A stretch of DNA of 10,380 nt from Caccousia sp900752115 (lineage in GTDB: Bacteria; Bacillota; Clostridia; Oscillospirales; Acutalibacteraceae), in contig CABRNB010000097.1 in the NCBI GenBank assembly GCA_902472225.1, forward strand, positions 1 through 10,380, given 5' to 3'. Both the position numbers and the translations under genes were made by a program. Within the stretch, counting starts at the first letter, position 1. The number at the start of each line of letters is the position of its first letter. The notes under the pieces are model-generated. The model was not told where the DNA came from and did no database searches. It saw nothing but the letters and a program-made list of their open reading frames with translations. Below are positions 5,786-10,380 of this stretch, one piece after another.

Positions 5786-6916
5786 TTACGGAGAAGGCGG
5801 GGGAGGCGTCTGGCTCCGCGGCAGCGTGACGGTAAACACAATCCGGTTGTCTTCGCTGGCGGCACAGATGGAACCGCCGTGCAGGCGAACGATTTCCTTT
5901 GCAATTGCAAGGCCGAGCCCGGCCCCGCCGCTTGCGCTGGAACGGGAGGAGTCGAGGCGGAAGAACTGCTCGAAAATGCGGTCGAGCTTTTCCCTCGGAA
6001 TGGTGGGACCGCTGTTTTCAAAGCGCAGCGTGATGAGTCCGCGCGTTTCCTCTCCGCTGACCCGGATCTCCGTATCCGGAAAGCTGTAAAAATTGGCGTT
6101 GCGCAGGAGGTTGTCGAAAACGCGGGCCAGCTTGTCCGGATCGCATTCGCACGGCATCTGCGGCGGCAGCTCAAGCGTGTACCGCAGATGCTTTTCCGCG
6201 AAGGAGGGTTCGAATTCGCTGCACGTCTGCTCAAGCATTCGCGTGAGATCGACGGTGGTGAGTTCAAGCGTCAGGTGAGACAGATTAAAGCGGGTGATTT
6301 CAAAAAATTCGTTAATCAACTCTTCGAGACGCTCGGCTTTGTCGAGAGCGATTCCCGTGTACCGGGCGCGCAGCTCCGGCGAAATCTGCGGTTCATCGCG
6401 CAGGAGTGTCAGGTAGCCGATCACGCTTGTCAGAGGCGTCTTAAGGTCATGCGCAAGATATACGATGAGGTCGTTTTTTCTCTGCTCGGCTTCCCGCATG
6501 GCGGCCTCGCTGCGAAGAGCGTCCTGCCGCACCGCGTTGAGCCGGTCGGCGACGGGGGACAGCAGCTCCGGCAGCTCAATGGGGCGTGTGGGTTCCCGGG
6601 CAAGCTGCTGTGAGGCCTCCACCAGGTTATCGATGAAGCGCAGAGGCTTGCGAATAAAATAAACGGTAATGAACAGCAGCCCTACAATCAGCGCAATGAG
6701 GAAGAGAAGCTGAAAATAGTTTCTTACCCAATCGAGAAAGGGATAAATCAGCTCTGTGCCGTACCAGGTGCGCGAGGAGACGATCATTACGCCCAACAGA
6801 CAGATAAGCGGCAAGCCGATGCAGTAGGCAAGGAGGCTCAGCAGATACTGAAACAGAATCTGACGGGACAGAGCGTTATCCAGCCCGCGTTTTTTCTTCC
6901 GTATTTGCTTATTCAA
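5786..6916 (-). CDS. vanS: VanS-type membrane sensor histidine kinase
   Basis: Sensor kinase that autophosphorylates and passes phosphate to VanR in response to glycopeptide or cell-wall stress. Two membrane segments (about residues 21-47 and 66-88) enclose a loop of under 20 residues, so there is hardly any external sensor domain, as in VanS of VanG/VanC systems. Then come a HAMP-like linker, the H-box YLAHDLKTPLTS (H156), the N-box DNLLRNAN at 268-275, and the G-box GGAGLGLAIAKEIV at 330-343; the G1 DxGxG motif is degenerate (ENSGPTI at 300-306). It ends in a proline-rich TPPPPSP. Start: I favour TTG at 6916, giving 376 residues and an 8-nt overlap with vanR, with GGGGGGTGGG upstream. An ATG at 6973 would bury 65 nt in vanR and add an unlikely N-terminus. 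Confidence 0.88.
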   Translation of the reverse strand: MNKQIRKKKRGLDNALSRQILFQYLLSLLAYCIGLPLICLLGVMIVSSRTWYGTELIYPFLDWVRNYFQLLFLIALIVGLLFITVYFIRKPLRFIDNLVEASQQLAREPTRPIELPELLSPVADRLNAVRQDALRSEAAMREAEQRKNDLIVYLAHDLKTPLTSVIGYLTLLRDEPQISPELRARYTGIALDKAERLEELINEFFEITRFNLSHLTLELTTVDLTRMLEQTCSEFEPSFAEKHLRYTLELPPQMPCECDPDKLARVFDNLLRNANFYSFPDTEIRVSGEETRGLITLRFENSGPTIPREKLDRIFEQFFRLDSSRSSASGGAGLGLAIAKEIVRLHGGSICAASEDNRIVFTVTLPRSQTPPPPSP

Positions 6917-7604
6917 TGGTGTAACCCACCCCCCAGACGGTCTTGACAAATTTCGGCCTGCGGCTCGGCTCATGCATCTTTTCCCGCAGGCGTGCGATAT
7001 GGGTCATCACGGTGTTGTTGCTGTCCATGAACTTTTCGCCCCATACCGCCTCGAACAATTCCTCGCTGGAGACGACACAGCCGCGGCGCTCGCACAGGTA
7101 CCACAGAATGGAAAACTCAATCGGCGTCAGATTCAGCTCTTCGCCGAACAGCGTACATTTGTGGTTTGATTTCGTGATACACAGTCCGCGAAACTCAAAT
7201 TCTTCCGGCGCGCGGGGCGCAGTGTCCGCGCTGTTGTAGCGGGTGCAGCGGCGAAGCTGCGTCTTGACGCGGGCGACAAGCTCCAGCGGATTGAACGGTT
7301 TGGTGATATAGTCGTCGGCCCCGAGCGTCAGGCCGGTGATCTTGTCCATGTCCTCGATCTTCGCCGTCAGCATCAGGATAGGAAAGAAATAGTCGCGCCG
7401 GATCTCACGGCAGAGAGAGAAGCCGTCAAGGTCGGGCAGCATCACGTCGAGAATCGCCAGATCCGGCGGCGCGCTGCGCACCATCTCCAGAGCTTTTGCT
7501 CCGTTCTCGCATTTCTGTACGCGGAAGCCTTCATTTTTGAGGTAAACCTCCACCAGATCGGCGATTGACGTCTCGTCGTCCACCACCAGGATAGTTTCGT
7601 TCAT
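6909..7604 (-). CDS. vanR: VanR-type OmpR-family response regulator
   Basis: Two-domain regulator of 231 residues. The receiver domain has the acidic pair D9-D10, phosphoacceptor D53 in AILDVMLPDLDG, T80 and K102 in DDYITKPF. The C-terminal half (from about residue 135) is an OmpR/PhoB winged helix with LTPIEFSILWYLC and the usual end VKTVWGVGYTIE. Phosphorylated by VanS, it should activate the vanG promoter and probably its own. ATG at 7604 is chosen over an in-frame extension to 7637 because MNETILVVDDE is the standard beginning and GGAGGG lies 7 nt upstream. First gene of the locus; its 3' end overlaps the vanS start. Confidence 0.93.
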   Translation of the reverse strand: MNETILVVDDETSIADLVEVYLKNEGFRVQKCENGAKALEMVRSAPPDLAILDVMLPDLDGFSLCREIRRDYFFPILMLTAKIEDMDKITGLTLGADDYITKPFNPLELVARVKTQLRRCTRYNSADTAPRAPEEFEFRGLCITKSNHKCTLFGEELNLTPIEFSILWYLCERRGCVVSSEELFEAVWGEKFMDSNNTVMTHIARLREKMHEPSRRPKFVKTVWGVGYTIE

Positions 7605-7651
7605 GACTGTTCCCTCCGAAAGGATCAATTGCGGCAATGGAAGCCGACACT

Positions 7652-7680
7652 ATTGTAGCACAGTTTTCTCCGTTTCCCAA
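7652..7680 (-). promoter_or_regulatory. Promoter of vanRS
   Basis: On the minus strand TTGGGA (7680-7675) and TACAAT (7657-7652) are 17 bp apart, with a start expected near 7645, about 40 nt before the vanR ATG. It is moderately close to consensus, which suits basal expression of the sensor pair. Confidence 0.65.
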
Positions 7681-7905
7681 GAGCCTTTTTCTTTCCGACA
7701 TGTTGTTTGCGGCGGCCCCACTCTGAAAAAACAGCTGCTCGTATACAAACGGCGGAAAGAATATGATGGAAGACCGGCGGTTCGGGGGGAGGGCCGGCCG
7801 ATATCCTCTCCGGTGATTTTCACTGTGCAGAGACCGACCGGGGGAGAGGGCTGGGGGAAAGCCCAAAGGGACTGCTGCAAACCGAATTGCTCAAACATTG
7901 CATGT
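7681..7905. other. Unassigned spacer upstream of vanR
   Basis: About 225 bp between the vanRS promoter and the terminator of the galM operon. I see no gene: open frames here lack ribosome sites and recognisable sequence, and nothing resembles the small VanU regulator found at this place in some VanG operons. It holds a GGCCGGCC palindrome (7793-7800), a small GGGCT/AGCCC hairpin near 7848-7864, and CTG-A6-CAGC at 7723-7735, similar to the palindrome before vanG. Confidence 0.5.
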
Positions 7906-7955
7906 AAAAAGCGACCCTGAAAGAAAGCTCGAACAGCTTCTTTTCAGGGTCGCTT
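7906..7955 (-). terminator. Terminator of the glucokinase-galM operon
   Basis: A stem of about 21 bp (7909-7929 with 7935-7955, two mismatches) with loop CGAAC, followed on the minus strand by a run of five T (7910-7906). It lies 88 bp after the galM stop. The plus-strand flank CTCTTTG is a weaker tail. Confidence 0.85.
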
Positions 7956-8043
7956 CTCTTTGTTATTCCTGATGGGAATATATGTCGCTATTGCGCGTTT
8001 TCATTTTGCAGCCGGCTCTTTCCTGAACGCTGGCTCACGCTTT

Positions 8044-9093
8044 TTATCTGGTGAGGAAACGGTAAGCCGTGACGGTCTCGAATTTCTCGCCGGGCTGCAG
8101 GAAGTGGAAGGGGAACTCGGGATGGTTCGGCGAATCCGGGAAGAACTGCGTCTCCAGGCAAAATGCGCCGTGACTGACGAACGGCACACCGCCGTGGCCG
8201 ATGCCGCTCAGACCGTTGGCCGTATAGAGCTGCATGCCGGGCAGATCGGTGTACGTCTCCATCACGCGGCCGCTGTCCGGCTCGTATGCTTCCGCGACCT
8301 TACGCAGGCCCTCGCCGCGAAGCACGTAGTTGTGGTCGTAACCGTGGCAGCGCTGGAGCATTGCGTCATCAGCGTCCATATCGCGTCCAATCGTCTTCGG
8401 CTCGTTGAAATCATACGGCGTACCAGCGATCGGGGTCAGCTCACCGGTGGGGATCAGATCCTCGCGTACCGCTGTGATGGCGTCCGCATGAATCTGTAGC
8501 TCATGGGAGAGAATAGAACGGGACGGATCGCCGCTCAGGTTGAAGAATGCATGATTCGTCAGGTTAACGGCGGTGGGAGCGTCTGTCTCCGCGCGGTAAA
8601 CAATGCGCAGCGTGTTGTCCTTCGTAACCGTGTAGGCGATTTCGACAGTCAGGTTGCCCGGATAGCCTTCTTCGCCGTCCGCGCTTGTGTAGGAGAACGT
8701 TACGCAGGGGCCTTCCGGCGTCTCGGAAGCGTCCTTCACGGTCCACAGGCGGTGGGCGAAGCCCGTCGGGCCGCCGTGCAGGGCGTTCTCACCGTTGTTC
8801 TTCGCGAGCGTGTACGTCTTGTCTCCGATGGAGAATTTGCCGCCCGCAATCCGGTTGGCGTACCGGCCGACCGCTGTTCCCTGGAAGTTTTCGGGATCGA
8901 GATACGGGTCAAGCGTGTCATGACCGAGAACGACGTTCGCTGTTTTTCCGTTGCGATCGGGAGCCTCCAGGCTCACAATGCGGCAGCCGAAGGGGATAAT
9001 GGAGGCGCGCAGGCCGCCTTCTCCCTGCAGAAGAAACTGTTCTACCGGCGTTCCGTCCGGCATTGCTCCAAACGGAGCCTTTGTAATGCTCAT
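8044..9093 (-). CDS. galM: Aldose 1-epimerase (mutarotase)
   Basis: Interconverts alpha and beta anomers of glucose or galactose in the cytosol. It is 349 residues, the usual length. Family motifs: GRYANRI at 76-82, NALHGGPTGF at 103-112 (H106), LTNHAFFNLSG at 178-188 (catalytic H181), YDHNYVL at 252-258, and the catalytic base E314 in LETQFFPDSPN. The start ATG at 9093 has GGGAGG 8 nt upstream. It follows the glucokinase gene after only 30 bp on the same strand with no promoter or terminator between, so the two are one operon. Pairing with a glucokinase suggests it supplies the right glucose anomer for phosphorylation; the exact sugar is not fixed by sequence. Confidence 0.95.
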   Translation of the reverse strand: MSITKAPFGAMPDGTPVEQFLLQGEGGLRASIIPFGCRIVSLEAPDRNGKTANVVLGHDTLDPYLDPENFQGTAVGRYANRIAGGKFSIGDKTYTLAKNNGENALHGGPTGFAHRLWTVKDASETPEGPCVTFSYTSADGEEGYPGNLTVEIAYTVTKDNTLRIVYRAETDAPTAVNLTNHAFFNLSGDPSRSILSHELQIHADAITAVREDLIPTGELTPIAGTPYDFNEPKTIGRDMDADDAMLQRCHGYDHNYVLRGEGLRKVAEAYEPDSGRVMETYTDLPGMQLYTANGLSGIGHGGVPFVSHGAFCLETQFFPDSPNHPEFPFHFLQPGEKFETVTAYRFLTR

Positions 9094-9123
9094 GCTGCAA
9101 TCCTCCCAAAGAAATCGATTGAT

Positions 9124-10080
9124 TTATTCGCCCAGAAGAGCCGCGCCGATGATGCCGGCGTCGTTGCCGAGCTGTGCGCGGCAGATCTCAGTCTGCTTGG
9201 AACCGTTGGTGTAGTTGTATGTCTCCTTGTGGACCAGCTCGCGCAGCGGAGCGAGGAGCGTTTCTCCCTCGTTGCTGATGCCGCCGCCGATGCAGAGAAT
9301 GTCCGGCTGGAAAATATTGATGCAGTTTGCAATGCCGCAGGCGAGGTAGGAGATATATTTGTCGACAATCGCCTGGCCCATCGGATCGCCGGCACGCATT
9401 GCGTCAAACGCCGTGCGGCCGTTGACGGTATCGAAGCTGCCGCCCGTAATTTCCCAGATAGGAGAGTCTTTCTTGTTGGCGTTCGCGGCCATCGCTTCAC
9501 GCGTCATGCGGATCAGAGCGGTCGCGGAGGAATAGGCCTCCCAGCAGCCCTTGCGTCCGCAGGTGCAGTCTGCTCCGTTGCAGACGATGACGATGTGACC
9601 GAGCTCGCCGCCGGCAAAGTTCGAGCCGGAGTAAACCTGGCCGTTGATGATGATGCCGCCGCCCACGCCCGTGCCGAGCGTAATGGCGATGGCGTTGTCC
9701 GCACCCTTGAGCGCGCCGGCTTTGTATTCGCCGTAAGCGGCTGCGTTCGCGTCGTTCTCAATGATCACAGGACGGCCGAGCTTTTCCTGCAGCATGTCGC
9801 GGAGCTTGAAATTGTTCAGATACAGGTTGTTTGCGTATTCCACAATACCGGTGGAACGGTTGATGGTGCCGGGGCAGCCGATGCCGATCCACGGCACGTC
9901 GTCCAGCGTAATGCCGGCGGTCTCGACGGCTTCCCGCGCTGCGGCGGCCAGATCGTCGATCAGGCCCTCGTCGCAGGGAACTCTTGTTTTGCGCTTTGCG
10001 CGGGCAATAATCTGATAGGACTCGCCCACAACGCCGACAGCGATATTTGTTCCTCCAAGGTCAATTCCGAGATAATACAT
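9124..10080 (-). CDS. glk: ROK-family glucokinase
   Basis: Phosphorylates glucose to glucose 6-phosphate with ATP at the entry to glycolysis. The phosphate loop GIDLGGTNIAVG is at residues 5-16, the catalytic base D110 lies in IENDANAAAYGEY, ITLGTGVGGGI is at 133-143, and the ROK zinc site is formed by H162 with C172, C174 and C179 (GELGH...CTCGRKGC). Length 318 is normal for the family. ATG at 10080 is preferred over the adjacent GTG at 10083 because AGGAGG then sits 8 nt upstream. It is the first gene of a two-gene operon with galM. ROK sugar kinases vary in substrate, so a fructose or N-acetylmannosamine kinase cannot be excluded, but the E-x-GH motif and length fit the Firmicutes glucokinase group. 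Confidence 0.92.
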   Translation of the reverse strand: MYYLGIDLGGTNIAVGVVGESYQIIARAKRKTRVPCDEGLIDDLAAAAREAVETAGITLDDVPWIGIGCPGTINRSTGIVEYANNLYLNNFKLRDMLQEKLGRPVIIENDANAAAYGEYKAGALKGADNAIAITLGTGVGGGIIINGQVYSGSNFAGGELGHIVIVCNGADCTCGRKGCWEAYSSATALIRMTREAMAANANKKDSPIWEITGGSFDTVNGRTAFDAMRAGDPMGQAIVDKYISYLACGIANCINIFQPDILCIGGGISNEGETLLAPLRELVHKETYNYTNGSKQTEICRAQLGNDAGIIGAALLGE

Positions 10081-10138
10081 CACAACATCCTCCTCGTGCT
10101 TTTAATCGTTCACAGAACATGGAGTCAAATCTCTTTTA

Positions 10139-10167
10139 AGTATAGAGGATGCGGATGAAAATGTAAA
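10139..10167 (-). promoter_or_regulatory. Promoter of the glucokinase-galM operon
   Basis: On the minus strand TTTACA (10167-10162) and TATACT (10144-10139) are separated by 17 bp, near the sigma-A consensus. The start is expected near 10132, a leader of about 50 nt. No clear catabolite-response palindrome is seen. Confidence 0.8.
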
Positions 10168-10180
10168 GAGAAAAAAAGAT

Positions 10181-10209
10181 TTGTTCCCGTACGTCTTCTA
10201 TGCTATAAT
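10181..10209 (+). promoter_or_regulatory. Divergent promoter of the rightmost gene
   Basis: TTGTTC at 10181-10186 and TATAAT at 10204-10209 are 17 bp apart, with an extended -10 (TGC just before TATAAT). The start is expected near 10216. The leader can fold 10224-10233 with 10251-10259 (CCGTCGAAAG/CTTCGGCGG, one wobble and one bulge). Only 13 bp separate this -35 from the -35 of the glucokinase promoter on the other strand. Confidence 0.75.
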
Positions 10210-10285
10210 GTCGATAAAACTTACCGTCGAAAGAGGGCGTTTGGACTGTCCTTCGGCGGACCGGAAAGAGGGAATGGGTGCCGCA

Positions 10286-10380
10286 ATGACAATACAAGAA
10301 CTTCCGCAGTCGATGCAGAATCCTGAAACGCAGGCCTGGTTGGAAAGGCTGCGGAAAAGGCGGGCGGCTCTTGTCGGGAA
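10286..10380 (+). CDS. Unidentified protein, N-terminal fragment
   Basis: An open frame starts MTIQELPQSMQNPETQAW and runs off the window after about 31 codons. It lies about 70 nt downstream of a good promoter, which is the main reason to call it. The start is uncertain: an in-frame ATG at 10274 is also possible, and the only Shine-Dalgarno-like sequence, AGAGGG at 10267-10272, is too close to 10274 and about 13 nt from 10286. The visible residues are hydrophilic, with a basic helix-like stretch (WLERLRKRRAALVG). I recognise no family from this fragment. Confidence 0.5.
   Translation, partial: MTIQELPQSMQNPETQAWLERLRKRRAALVG

Noticed and set aside
7650..7898. Small minus-strand frame upstream of vanR as a possible vanU
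   Set aside because: No helix-turn-helix features, no ribosome site, and the vanRS promoter lies inside it.
8503..10158. A 551-codon open frame on the plus strand opposite glucokinase and galM
   Set aside because: Both opposite-strand genes have full family motifs and ribosome sites. The plus-strand translation has no recognisable domain and is a typical high-GC antisense shadow.

Overview
The window is high-GC, densely coded DNA, most likely from a chromosome of a gut-type Clostridia (Oscillospiraceae/Ruminococcaceae-like). The grounds are strong AGGAGG ribosome sites, consensus sigma-A promoters, an Mrp ATPase with an N-terminal four-cysteine motif, a ROK glucokinase with a CxCGxxGC zinc site, and above all a VanG-type D-Ala-D-Ser operon of the kind common in gut clostridia. 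The genus is inference.

Layout. (1) At 1-300 on the minus strand is the N-terminus of a membrane-anchored secreted protein, probably a cell-wall amidase. (2) At 426-1481 on the plus strand is mrp, with a perfect TTGACA-17-TATAAT promoter, a 115-nt GC-rich leader that can form several hairpins, and a strong intrinsic terminator. (3) At 1484-7680, all on the minus strand, is a vanG-type glycopeptide-resistance locus. Its transcription order is vanR-vanS, then a terminator and a new promoter, then vanG-vanXY-vanT. (4) At 7681-7905 I find nothing I can assign. (5) At 7906-10167 on the minus strand is a sugar-entry operon, glucokinase then aldose 1-epimerase, with a clear promoter and terminator. 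(6) From 10181 on the plus strand, a divergent promoter leads into an unidentified gene cut by the window end.

How the van genes should work together. VanS/VanR sense and respond. VanT converts L-Ser to D-Ser. VanG joins D-Ala to D-Ser. VanXY destroys D-Ala-D-Ala and trims D-Ala from precursors, so the cell wall carries D-Ala-D-Ser ends that bind vancomycin weakly.

The main anomaly is vanT. Its membrane half and its serine-racemase half lie in different frames, out by one base, with the break between about 2779 and 2814. Every catalytic motif is kept on both sides. This is either a recent inactivating mutation, an assembly error, or (less likely) recoding. A second oddity is a hydrophilic C-terminal tail of about 54 residues on VanG that the family normally lacks. 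No IS, transposase, integrase or att-like repeat is visible. The van locus sits between ordinary housekeeping genes.
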